A stretch of DNA of 8,826 bases from M55B165 sp964423265 (GTDB lineage: Bacteria; Actinomycetota; Humimicrobiia; Humimicrobiales; Humimicrobiaceae): contig CAYREF010000059.1 in assembly GCA_964423265.1 (NCBI GenBank), positions 1 to 8,826 on the forward strand, written 5' to 3'. The position numbers and the translations under genes are program-made. Below the pieces are notes generated by a model. The model saw only the letters and a list, made by a program, of their open reading frames with translations, was not told where the DNA came from and ran no database searches. Numbering within the stretch: the first letter of the stretch is position 1; every line of letters begins with the position of its first letter. Positions 1-5,778 of this stretch are shown here, in pieces.

Positions 1-1
1 C

Positions 2-580
2 AGCCATTTTTATAAGGAAAACAATATCTTATTTAAATTATCCCTGGATGTAATGGAAGAAGGCCAGTGGCCGGAGATAAAGAGGCAGTTTGATGAAATT
101 GGCTACTGCTGCTTTACCCCGGAAGAGGCTAGGGGAAAACCTGCAGAAGCAGAAGAAAAGAAAACCAAATTAAGTGAAGGTAAAATTGATTTTGATACTG
201 GGAGTCTAACCGTAAGTGAATTGGAGTCTGTGTTGAATTCATTGCCGGTGGACATTACTTTTGTGGATAAAAAGGATGAAGTAAGGTATTTCAATGATCC
301 AGAGGAAAGGATATTCCCCAGAACTAAAGCGGTAATTGGCAGGACTGTGCAAAATTGCCATCCCAAAGAAAGCGTGCATAAGGTTGAAGAAATTTTAAAT
401 GACTTCAGAAAGGGCAAAAGGAATTCTGCTGTATTCTGGATTAACATGCAGGGGAAATTGATTTATATCCGTTATTATCCGGTAAGAAACAGGGAAGGAG
501 AATACCTGGGCACCCTGGAGGTTACCCAGAATATTACAGATATACAGAAGCTGGAAGGAGAAAAAAGGCTTCTAGGTTAG
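2..580 (+). CDS. DUF438 hemerythrin/PAS protein, 3' part only
   Basis: The reading frame is open from the window edge, so the gene begins upstream. The first ATG (position 53) is internal: the residues before it, HFYKENNILF followed by KLSLDV, are the end of a hemerythrin-like HHE helical bundle as found in DUF438 proteins, and the visible His and Glu are of the kind that bind a metal in such bundles. After a charged linker (about residues 40-65 of the 192 visible) comes a PAS domain (about 70-190) running from SELESVLNSLPVDITFVDKK to LEVTQNITDIQKLEGEKR, with the NCHP segment usual for this family. The role is probably cytoplasmic sensing of redox state, oxygen or a small ligand; that is inferred from the domains. 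No output domain follows the PAS domain. The TAG stop overlaps the stop codon of the convergent acyltransferase gene. Confidence 0.88.
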   Translation, partial: SHFYKENNILFKLSLDVMEEGQWPEIKRQFDEIGYCCFTPEEARGKPAEAEEKKTKLSEGKIDFDTGSLTVSELESVLNSLPVDITFVDKKDEVRYFNDPEERIFPRTKAVIGRTVQNCHPKESVHKVEEILNDFRKGKRNSAVFWINMQGKLIYIRYYPVRNREGEYLGTLEVTQNITDIQKLEGEKRLLG

Positions 581-1713
581 AGTATGGATTTCAGCCCTGG
601 TATTTTTTTAATATAGTTGCCAAAAAGAAAGCACAAGGGTATGCCTGTTATGGCTACTAGTAAGAATTTAACTAGCGGATCTAGATTAATACCTCTTAGC
701 AGGTAAGATAATGGCACTAAAATAAGGGGATGGATTATCAGGGCCGCATATGCGCTTTTAGACGCTGCCTTCAGCAGCTTATTCTGGTGGTTCAATCTTT
801 TCCGGAACAGGTATACCAGGTTTATGATAATTCCTATACCTACAATATTTTCCCAGAAGCTATAGGCAAGGGACTGCCAGTGCAGTCCTCCTCCAATTAA
901 ACTTAAGTCACCGCTTAAAGCTTCAGAAAAAAAGACTAACAGTAGCCAGAATGGCAGTACAGCTAAAGTTATCCATAGCCAGAATAATGCTATTCTAGCG
1001 GTAATCTTTTCCAGCCAGTAGTTGTAATAAGCTAGAATCCCTAGGCTGAATAATGCTATGTACTGGGCCAGGAAACTAAGCTGCAGTGTGCCCACTGTAC
1101 TGGTCACAGGAAACCATATCCTTATGGTATAGGAAAGCAGTGAAATAATTATTATAAGTAAGAATATTTGGTTATTTGAAGGAAAGGTTGCAGCTTTCTT
1201 CTTTCTTTCAGTTTTCGTGGTGCCTGTAATCTGCCTTAATATCAAATAGGTAATAGTAAAAATTAGAAGTACTTCCAAAAACCACAATGGCCCTACATTT
1301 ATAATTCCCTTCTTGATGATTATTTGCCACCAAAACTTAAAAAAATAAATATTGTTTTTATTTATTACCAGTTCATGCAGGTAAAGCACCAGGGGGCCTA
1401 TAAATAATATGTAAAAGATTAAAGGTATCCCCAGTCTTTTTAATCTATCGGTTAAATATTTTCCAGGACCTTTCCTGCTATATGATGGGGGGATAAAGTA
1501 GGCGGCCAGAAAAAGGAAAAAGCCAATTAGGAAAGTCTGGAGAAAAGAGGTAAAAAAAGTAAGGATGATAGAAGAGGCAGATACCATTCTCTCATAATAA
1601 TACCAGAAGCCTGCCAGGCCATAAGTAACTGCAAGATGTCCTAATATTACCAAACTTATCAGCAGTATTTTTAAGTTATCAATGTATGTTATTCTTTTTT
1701 TAGGAAAAACCAT
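577..1713 (-). CDS. Membrane acyltransferase, Acyl_transf_3 (OpgC/OafA-like) family
   Basis: A 378-residue, very hydrophobic protein with about ten membrane helices, the usual size for a stand-alone acyltransferase-3 protein. Family marks are visible: the N-terminal YIDNLKILLISLVILGHLA with Asp12 and His26 (the family's conserved His in helix 1), the TYG...WYYYE stretch typical of OpgC-like members, RLKRLGIPLIFY near 90-101, GPLWFLEVLL near 141-150, and a late ALIIHPLIL with His328. Such enzymes move acetyl, succinyl or other acyl groups onto sugars of glycans, lipids or antibiotics at the cytoplasmic membrane; the substrate here cannot be told. The ATG lies before the charged FPKKR leader. 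Upstream there is only a weak GAG-type binding site and a TATAAG box (1729-1734, read leftwards), so the promoter is uncertain. The gene is divergent from the alcohol dehydrogenase and overlaps the DUF438 gene by 4 bp tail to tail. Confidence 0.9.
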   Translation of the reverse strand: MVFPKKRITYIDNLKILLISLVILGHLAVTYGLAGFWYYYERMVSASSIILTFFTSFLQTFLIGFFLFLAAYFIPPSYSRKGPGKYLTDRLKRLGIPLIFYILFIGPLVLYLHELVINKNNIYFFKFWWQIIIKKGIINVGPLWFLEVLLIFTITYLILRQITGTTKTERKKKAATFPSNNQIFLLIIIISLLSYTIRIWFPVTSTVGTLQLSFLAQYIALFSLGILAYYNYWLEKITARIALFWLWITLAVLPFWLLLVFFSEALSGDLSLIGGGLHWQSLAYSFWENIVGIGIIINLVYLFRKRLNHQNKLLKAASKSAYAALIIHPLILVPLSYLLRGINLDPLVKFLLVAITGIPLCFLFGNYIKKIPGLKSIL

Positions 1714-1797
1714 GTGCTCTATTTTAAACTTATATGGCTTTTATTGGCAAACCAGAAAGCCTAGATTTTAAATTATTATTAATGCTTTAACCCTGCA

Positions 1798-1806
1798 TGC
1801 TATAAT
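1798..1806 (+). promoter_or_regulatory. Extended -10 promoter of the alcohol dehydrogenase gene
   Basis: TGC followed directly by a perfect TATAAT gives an extended -10 element, with transcription expected to start near 1813 and a leader of about 27 nt. No good -35 box sits 16-18 bp upstream (the DNA there is AT-rich, ATTAAT-like), which is usual for extended -10 promoters. The ribosome binding site AAAGGAG (1828-1834) then stands 5 nt before the ATG at 1840. Confidence 0.6.
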
Positions 1807-1839
1807 GATACTACTTCAAAAATATTGAAAGGAGAGGCA

Positions 1840-3009
1840 ATGGAGAATTTTGAGTTTCATTGTTTTACCAACTACATTTTTGGTAAAGGTACTGAAAACC
1901 AGGTGGGAGAAGAGGTAAAAAGGTTTGGCAGCAGTGTGCTTCTGGTTTATGGAGGGGGGAGCATAAAAGAGTTTGGCTTATATGATAAGGTCATAAAGTC
2001 ATTAAAGGATAAAAACATAAAGGTGACTGAACTGGGCGGGGTAAAATCCAACCCTACATATGATAGTGTCTATAAGGGCATAGAGCTGGCAAGAGATAAT
2101 AATGTTGACATGATACTGGCTGTGGGGGGAGGAAGCGTTATAGACGCTTCTAAGGCTATAGCAGTGGGCATCCCTTATGAGGGTGATGTAGTAGACTTTG
2201 CAGAACAGAAGGCTACTCCTAAAGAATCTGTACCCATAGGGGTAATACTAACTATACCGGCTGCAGGCAGTGAATCCAGCCAGTATGCTGTAGTTTCATA
2301 CAAAAAAGATGGATATCTATGGAAAAGGGATGTGGTGTGGGAGAATTTCCACCTCATAAGGCCCCAATTTGCCATACTTAACCCAGAGCTTACTTTTACT
2401 TTGCCTTCATTTCAAACTGCTTGCGGCATTGTAGATATCATGGGCCATACCATGGAAAGGTTTTTTACTTCAGTAAAAAATGTGGAATTGACTGACAGGA
2501 TGTCTGCAGGCTTGCTGAAGACAGTTATAAATAATGGAAGAATTGTAATGGATGAACCAGAAAACTATGATAGCCGGGCAGAGATTATGTGGGCGGGAGC
2601 ATTGGCCCAGAATGACCTTCTGGGAACTGGAAGGGCTAATGATTTTTCTTCACATATGATAGAGCATGAGATTAGCGGTATTTATGACATAGCCCATGGA
2701 GCAGGCCTTGCTATTATTTATCCTGCCTGGATGAAATATGTTTATAAATATAACAAGGAAAGATTCCTCCAGTATGCTACAGAAGTATGGAATGTTGACT
2801 ATGATTTCTATGACCCGGAGAGAACAATTCTTGAGGGAATCAGGAGGCAGGAAAACTTCTACAAGGAACTGGGACTAGCTACCAGGCTAAGTGGGCTAAA
2901 TATCCCTGATGATCGGTTTGAAGAGATGGCAGAAAAAGCAGTAAAGGCTGGAAGCATAAAAGAACTTACCAAAGAAGATATAATAAATATATTGAATCTG
3001 GCCAAGTAA
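1840..3009 (+). CDS. Iron-containing alcohol dehydrogenase, YqhD/butanol dehydrogenase type
   Basis: A 389-residue group III alcohol dehydrogenase, full length for the family. It reduces aldehydes to alcohols (or the reverse) in the cytoplasm with NADPH or NADH. The N-terminal nucleotide-binding half shows VYGGGSIKEFGLYDK (about 36-50) and AVGGGSVIDASKAIA (about 94-108). The C-terminal helical half carries the metal site: Asp199 and His203 in VDIMGHTMERFF, His272 in SSHMIEHE, and His286 in DIAHGAGLA. These match the four zinc ligands of E. coli YqhD with a constant +5 offset, so the enzyme looks intact. The ATG at 1840 is chosen because a strong AAAGGAG lies 5 nt upstream; an in-frame TTG at 1825 would place that site inside the gene. 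Its own promoter and the divergent neighbour suggest a single-gene unit. A fermentative or aldehyde-detoxifying role is inferred from the family. Confidence 0.95.
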   Translation: MENFEFHCFTNYIFGKGTENQVGEEVKRFGSSVLLVYGGGSIKEFGLYDKVIKSLKDKNIKVTELGGVKSNPTYDSVYKGIELARDNNVDMILAVGGGSVIDASKAIAVGIPYEGDVVDFAEQKATPKESVPIGVILTIPAAGSESSQYAVVSYKKDGYLWKRDVVWENFHLIRPQFAILNPELTFTLPSFQTACGIVDIMGHTMERFFTSVKNVELTDRMSAGLLKTVINNGRIVMDEPENYDSRAEIMWAGALAQNDLLGTGRANDFSSHMIEHEISGIYDIAHGAGLAIIYPAWMKYVYKYNKERFLQYATEVWNVDYDFYDPERTILEGIRRQENFYKELGLATRLSGLNIPDDRFEEMAEKAVKAGSIKELTKEDIINILNLAK

Positions 3010-3010
3010 G

Positions 3011-3271
3011 GCAATGTGGTTTCTTGAAAGACGGGTTCCCTTTAATGTGGAATACTGATATTTTAGAAATATTGGAAATACTTACAAGCCTAGGTTAACA
3101 GAGCCAAAAAGATGGAGGATGCAAAAAGCTGTTTTCTCTAAAAAGGAAAGTACCAGCAAATGGAAGCTGGAGAATACATACAATGGCAGGTTTTTGGCAA
3201 ACATTGAAAAGAAAGGCAGGCCTAGCCGGTGGATTACAATGAAAGCATTAAAAGTATTAAATAATTTTTGA
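3011..3271 (+). pseudogene. Decayed C-terminal relic of an unidentified gene
   Basis: Right after the dehydrogenase stop one reading frame stays open apart from a single TGA at 3056-3058. It reads AMWFLERRVPFNVEY, stop, then 70 codons to a TGA at 3269-3271, ending in IEKKGRPSRWITMKALKVL followed by NNF. The WFLE start and the GRPSRWITMKALKVL end remind me of the last repeat of prenyltransferase/squalene-cyclase-like alpha-alpha barrel proteins; that is recollection, not a search. The segment has no usable start: the ATG at 3119 sits directly against GGAGG with no spacer. The broken frame and missing N-terminal part point to a gene remnant. A chance open frame cannot be excluded. Confidence 0.4.
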
Positions 3272-3294
3272 ATTAAGGCCTGCCGGATAGCAGG
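3215..3294. repeat. Inverted repeat and small hairpin at the end of the relic
   Basis: GGCAGGCCT (3215-3223) is repeated in inverted form as AGGCCTGCC (3276-3284), with a 52-nt loop spanning the relic's last codons and its stop. The right arm also forms a short hairpin, CCTGC (3279-3283) with GCAGG (3290-3294) around CGGATA. No T-run follows, so this is not a canonical terminator. The arms are much richer in G+C than their surroundings. Confidence 0.4.
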
Positions 3295-3497
3295 AAATTA
3301 AACATTGAAGTACAAGTTGAATATAGAAACTATAATGGATAATAAGTTAAAATTCTAGCCAAATGACAGTTTAAAAATATCCGAGTATTATTTAGCTTTT
3401 TTGTATTTTCAAATATGTTTTTTCTTCATATTTTCAGCAGTTTTATAAAACCCACTTTTTCAATTAGAATATATGCTATTGGGAATGGGGGTTTATA
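3272..3497. other. AT-rich intergenic stretch before the methyltransferase gene
   Basis: No coding frame is supported here. The stretch holds the right arm of the inverted repeat described at 3215-3294, T-rich tracts around 3400-3440, and the CCCACTTTT-N2-AATT motif (3451-3465) shared with the region upstream of the next gene. A promoter for the methyltransferase gene must lie here if the gene is transcribed on its own, but no clear -35/-10 pair stands out. Confidence 0.5.
3451..3465 (+). repeat. CCCACTTTT-N2-AATT motif, copy 1
   Basis: CCCACTTTT followed by two bases and AATT lies 33 bp before the TTG start of the methyltransferase gene. The same 13 of 15 positions recur at 4384-4398, before the small HhH gene, and the AT-rich flanks are similar too. 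It may be a shared control site or a dispersed repeat. In such AT-rich DNA the match is suggestive only. Confidence 0.3.
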
Positions 3498-4340
3498 TTG
3501 GAAAAAATTTCAATTAATTTAAAGACAGTATTATCGCCGGTAGGAGTTTTTTATAAAATTGCTGATGGTTGCATCAATTTACTGAGAAAACTGAAGGTAT
3601 ATAATTTTATTTATAACACATCCCTTTCTTTTATTGATACCTTTAACCGGAGGAGATATAGAAGGTTTTATTCTAAATACATTAAAAGAGGCGACTTGGT
3701 TTTTGATATTGGGGCTAATATGGGCAGCATGACTGAAATATTTTTAAGCCTTGGTGCTAGGGTGGTAGCGGTTGAACCCCAGGATAAGTGCATGGGAAAA
3801 CTTAAAGGAAAATATGGGGGGAACCAGAAAGTTGTTTTACTGCAGAAAGCAGTAAGTGATAGTATTGGAAAAGATACCCTTATGATCAGCGATTCACATA
3901 CTATATCCTCAATGTCTAAAAATTGGACAGACAACCTGAAATCTGGGGATATTTTTTTTGGCAAAACTTCAGTTTTTGAATGGCAAAAATCCAGGGAAGT
4001 GGAAACAGTTACCCTGGATGAGCTTATAAAAAAATATGGAAAACCTGTATTTTGCAAGATTGATGTCGAAGGTTATGAATATAAAGTTTTAAAGGGTCTC
4101 ACCAGGCCTTTGGATAGCATATCATTTGAATTTACTCCTACAAAAGAATTCATACATGCTGCGGTAAACATAGTTAAGCATCTGAGTACTATGGGAAGGT
4201 TTGAGTTCAATTATTCGTTAGGGGAGTCAGTAAAGTTAATGCTGGCTGATTGGGTTGGAAGCGAGGAATTTGAAAAAATTCTTGGGCAATTACCAGAAAG
4301 AGTTTCCATCTGTGGAGATATTTACGCTAGGCAGGTTTAG
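3498..4340 (+). CDS. FkbM-family SAM-dependent methyltransferase
   Basis: A 280-residue protein with the FkbM (Methyltransf_21) fold. The S-adenosylmethionine motif I is VFDIGANMGSMTEIF (about 68-82), followed by VVAVEPQ (89-95) with the acidic residue that binds the ribose. The family's signature KIDVEGYEYKVLKG lies at 187-200, after VETVTLDELI. FkbM proteins usually O-methylate sugars, polyketides or glycolipids; the substrate is unknown here. About 64 residues precede the core, amphipathic and basic (RRRYRRFY), possibly for membrane or partner contact. The start is TTG, 6 nt after a GGGGG run; no in-frame ATG occurs before Met75 inside the core, and an in-frame TAG at 3465 limits upstream extension. 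No sugar-transferase neighbours are present, so it looks like an orphan. The stop is TAG. Confidence 0.9.
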   Translation: MEKISINLKTVLSPVGVFYKIADGCINLLRKLKVYNFIYNTSLSFIDTFNRRRYRRFYSKYIKRGDLVFDIGANMGSMTEIFLSLGARVVAVEPQDKCMGKLKGKYGGNQKVVLLQKAVSDSIGKDTLMISDSHTISSMSKNWTDNLKSGDIFFGKTSVFEWQKSREVETVTLDELIKKYGKPVFCKIDVEGYEYKVLKGLTRPLDSISFEFTPTKEFIHAAVNIVKHLSTMGRFEFNYSLGESVKLMLADWVGSEEFEKILGQLPERVSICGDIYARQV

Positions 4341-4383
4341 GTCTTCATTTTAAATCTTATTCAATCTTTAAAAGGACAAGAAT

Positions 4384-4398
4384 CCCACTTTTCTAATT
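4384..4398 (+). repeat. CCCACTTTT-N2-AATT motif, copy 2
   Basis: Second copy of the motif seen at 3451-3465, lying upstream of the promoter and operator palindromes of the small HhH gene. A partial match, GAATCCCACT, is shared between 4380-4389 and 7711-7720. Confidence 0.3.
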
Positions 4399-4421
4399 GA
4401 AAATATTATATATTATAACTT

Positions 4422-4448
4422 TTGTTACATGTAAAAATATGGTAAAAT
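4422..4448 (+). promoter_or_regulatory. Candidate promoter of the HhH protein gene
   Basis: TTGTTA (4422-4427), a 15-bp spacer, and TAAAAT (4443-4448) preceded by TGG as an extended -10 element. The short spacer is tolerated when the TGn is present. Transcription would start near 4455, leaving a leader of about 40 nt. The two palindromes listed separately overlap the -35 box and the early transcribed region. Confidence 0.45.
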
Positions 4449-4476
4449 TGGTCCAAATAATGTAATAATTGTTACA
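4425..4476. promoter_or_regulatory. Paired palindromes, probable operator
   Basis: TTACATGTAA (4425-4434) is a perfect 10-bp palindrome over the -35 region. TGTAATAATTGTTACA (4461-4476) is an inverted repeat, TGTAA and TTACA around six bases, just before the GGAGG site. Both contain the heptamer TGTTACA (4423-4429 and 4470-4476). The centres are 39 bp apart, close to four helical turns, and they bracket the promoter. This arrangement suits a dimeric repressor that blocks polymerase; the regulator is not identifiable from the window. Confidence 0.5.
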
Positions 4477-4493
4477 ATTAGGAGGCAAATGAA

Positions 4494-4688
4494 ATGGCAA
4501 GAGTATTTGACTTAAAAGATATTGGCCCGTATTTAAAAGAGGAGTTGGCATTTATGGGAATACATTCAACTGAGGATTTGTTAAAATGCTTATCTTCAAA
4601 TGAATGTATATTGGACCTTGAAAGATCTGCCCATATAGATAGGAGCATAATTAATGGCTGGGCTAAGGAACTTAAAAAGCAGTGGTAA
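4494..4688 (+). CDS. Small helix-hairpin-helix (DUF4332-like) protein
   Basis: A 64-residue protein that is essentially one domain. FDLKDIGPYLKEELAFMGIH (5-24) has the IGP...L...GI pattern of a helix-hairpin-helix, and the following STEDLLK...LERSAHIDRSIINGWAKEL resembles the second half of DUF4332, where a helical pair ends in a conserved Trp (Trp56 here). Such domains usually bind DNA backbone without sequence preference or serve as structural modules, and often form the tail of larger proteins; here the domain stands alone. The start is secure: ATG with GGAGG (4481-4485) 8 nt upstream. The elaborate palindromic promoter suggests regulated expression. Function is unknown; a nucleic-acid-associated role is inferred. 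Confidence 0.75.
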   Translation: MARVFDLKDIGPYLKEELAFMGIHSTEDLLKCLSSNECILDLERSAHIDRSIINGWAKELKKQW

Positions 4689-4841
4689 TAGTGCAATAAG
4701 TAAATATAAACTAGAACATACCTGCACTTCTAACCTGTAGCTGGTTTAAAAATTTCCTGTATATATAACCCCGGGTTAAAAAATTGGGTAGCCTTACAGG
4801 GATAGGAGAAATTTTATCTTGGCTTTCACTAATTAAGATTC

Positions 4842-4863
4842 ATCAAGTTCCAAAAAGCTTGAT
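4842..4863. promoter_or_regulatory. Inverted repeat over the -35 box of the toxin-antitoxin operon
   Basis: ATCAAGTT (4842-4849) pairs with AGCTTGAT (4856-4863) around CCAAAA, with one T-G mismatch in duplex symmetry. The right arm contains most of the TTGATT -35 box (4859-4864), so a protein bound here would hinder polymerase. Toxin-antitoxin operons are commonly autorepressed by the antitoxin's ribbon-helix-helix domain, which makes this the best operator candidate. A second short palindrome, TAACCC-C-GGGTTA (4766-4778), lies further upstream. Confidence 0.45.
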
Positions 4864-4887
4864 TATTCCAGCATTACCTGTTATATA
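4859..4887 (+). promoter_or_regulatory. Promoter of the toxin-antitoxin operon
   Basis: TTGATT (4859-4864), a 17-bp spacer, and TATATA (4882-4887) with TGT directly before it as an extended -10 element. The expected start is near 4894, about 29 nt before the antitoxin ATG. The -35 sequence is identical to that of the lipoprotein promoter at 7492-7520. Confidence 0.6.
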
Positions 4888-4922
4888 TTAAATAGAATAA
4901 ATTTAATACAACGGTGATAACT

Positions 4923-5219
4923 ATGGCTATAACTATAACCACAAGAATAGATGATAAAATTGTAGAATTGATTGATAAAATTGCCCGGGAAGAGGGTATG
5001 GATAGATCTACAGTGTTGAGAAGATTTTTAATTAAATCTGCTAATGAGTGGCTGATGGATAAAAATTTGAAAGATTACGAGCAAGGAAAAATAACTTTGT
5101 GGAAAGCTGCTAGAAATTGTGGGTTACCTTTATGGGAGATTGTACAAGAAGCTAGGGACAGAAAAATTTATATCCCTTATGATTTAGAAGATTTTACAAA
5201 AGATATTGAAGAATTTTAA
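4923..5219 (+). CDS. Antitoxin, ribbon-helix-helix plus UPF0175-like domain
   Basis: A 98-residue protein. Residues 1-45 (TITTRIDDKIVELIDKIARE, then EGMDRSTVLRRFL) form a ribbon-helix-helix DNA-binding domain: a basic beta strand and two helices with the Ser-Thr turn. Residues 48-90 (LKDYEQGKITLWKAARNCGL, then PLWEIVQEARDRKI) resemble the UPF0175 helix-turn-helix module that accompanies DUF3368 toxins. It would bind and neutralise the toxin and repress its own promoter; both roles are inferred from family and position. The ATG at 4923 follows GGTGAT at 4-nt spacing; an in-frame GTG at 4914 lies inside that site and is less likely. The toxin gene begins 3 bp after the stop, so the two are almost certainly co-transcribed. 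Confidence 0.85.
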   Translation: MAITITTRIDDKIVELIDKIAREEGMDRSTVLRRFLIKSANEWLMDKNLKDYEQGKITLWKAARNCGLPLWEIVQEARDRKIYIPYDLEDFTKDIEEF

Positions 5220-5222
5220 TAT

Positions 5223-5738
5223 ATGGAGAAAGCAGTATCTAATTCTACTCCCTTAATTTATTTATCTAAAATCAATAGCATACATTTTCTGCATTTAATT
5301 TATAAAAAATTATTAATTCCACAAGAAGTAAAGAAAGAAGTAGTTGACGAAGGCAAGAGATTAAAAAAATTCGATGCCCTTCTTGTAGAAAAAGAAATAG
5401 AGAATGGCTTTATAAAAGTATGCAAGACTAAAAAAACCATTAAAACAGCCATAGATATAGATGTTGGCGAGAAGGCAGTATTAGCTCTTGCTTTAGATAA
5501 AAAAATCAGCAATGTCTTAATAGATGAACATGCAGGAAGAGTAGCAGCAGATATGGTTGGCTTAACCCCGCGGGGAACTTTATATGTTTTTTTAAAGGTT
5601 TTGGAAATGGAAAAGATTAGTTTTAACACTTTTACTCAACTATTGGATGATTCTATAAGCAAAGGTTTCAGATTAAAAGAGGAAATATATATAAAAGCAA
5701 TAAATATCGCTAAAAAAATATCAGATGATCATAGTTAA
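5223..5738 (+). CDS. DUF3368 PIN-like toxin
   Basis: A 171-residue protein of the DUF3368/COG2405 family, PIN-fold proteins treated as toxins, expected to cut RNA with a metal ion. Family features in order: AVSNSTPLIYLSKI at the N-terminus, IPQEVKKEVVDEG (32-44), DIDVGEKAVLALAL (78-91) with Glu83, NVLIDEHAGRVAA (97-109) with Asp101 and Glu102, then LTPRGTLYVFLKVLE and a C-terminal helical part with SKGFRLKEEIY. At the first PIN carboxylate position there is Asn7 (SNST) rather than Asp, a variation I recall in part of this family. The gene starts 3 bp after the antitoxin stop with only a weak GAAGA-type site, so translation probably depends on coupling to the antitoxin gene, which would keep toxin output lower. 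No frame damage is seen. Confidence 0.86.
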   Translation: MEKAVSNSTPLIYLSKINSIHFLHLIYKKLLIPQEVKKEVVDEGKRLKKFDALLVEKEIENGFIKVCKTKKTIKTAIDIDVGEKAVLALALDKKISNVLIDEHAGRVAADMVGLTPRGTLYVFLKVLEMEKISFNTFTQLLDDSISKGFRLKEEIYIKAINIAKKISDDHS

Positions 5739-5740
5739 AT

Positions 5741-5755
5741 AATTATATTATAATT
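5741..5755 (+). terminator. Weak AT-only hairpin after the toxin gene
   Basis: AATTATA-T-TATAATT, a perfect inverted repeat, starts 2 bp after the toxin stop and is followed by TTATTTTTAATT. The stem has no G-C pair, so it would be a poor intrinsic terminator. It is listed as the only hairpin at this operon end. Confidence 0.25.
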
Positions 5756-5778
5756 GGTTATTTTTAATTAGGATAATC

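Noticed and set aside
103..447. Leftward open frame inside the DUF438 gene
   Set aside because: The + strand frame encodes a recognisable PAS domain; the antisense frame has no ribosome binding site or family features.
1825..1839. Upstream TTG start for the alcohol dehydrogenase
   Set aside because: It would place the strong AAAGGAG ribosome binding site inside the gene; the ATG at 1840 has ideal spacing.
3056..3058. TGA read as an amino acid (alternative genetic code)
   Set aside because: The lipoprotein gene ends naturally at TGA, Trp is written TGG in all intact genes, and the relic lacks a start and N-terminal part, so decay explains the stop better.
3119..3271. Short ATG-started gene of 50 codons with GGAGG just before it
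   Set aside because: There is no spacer between GGAGG and the ATG, and the same frame continues upstream with protein-like sequence, so it is more likely the end of a relic.
3668..4057. Leftward open frame inside the methyltransferase gene
   Set aside because: It lies opposite the conserved FkbM motifs and is a shadow of that coding sequence.
4690..4728. AGTGCA/TGCACT inverted repeat after the HhH gene as a terminator
   Set aside because: The stem has only 6 bp, the loop is 27 nt, and no T-run follows.
4914..4922. GTG start for the antitoxin
   Set aside because: The GTG is part of the GGTGAT ribosome binding site for the ATG at 4923, and the RHH domain starts at that ATG.
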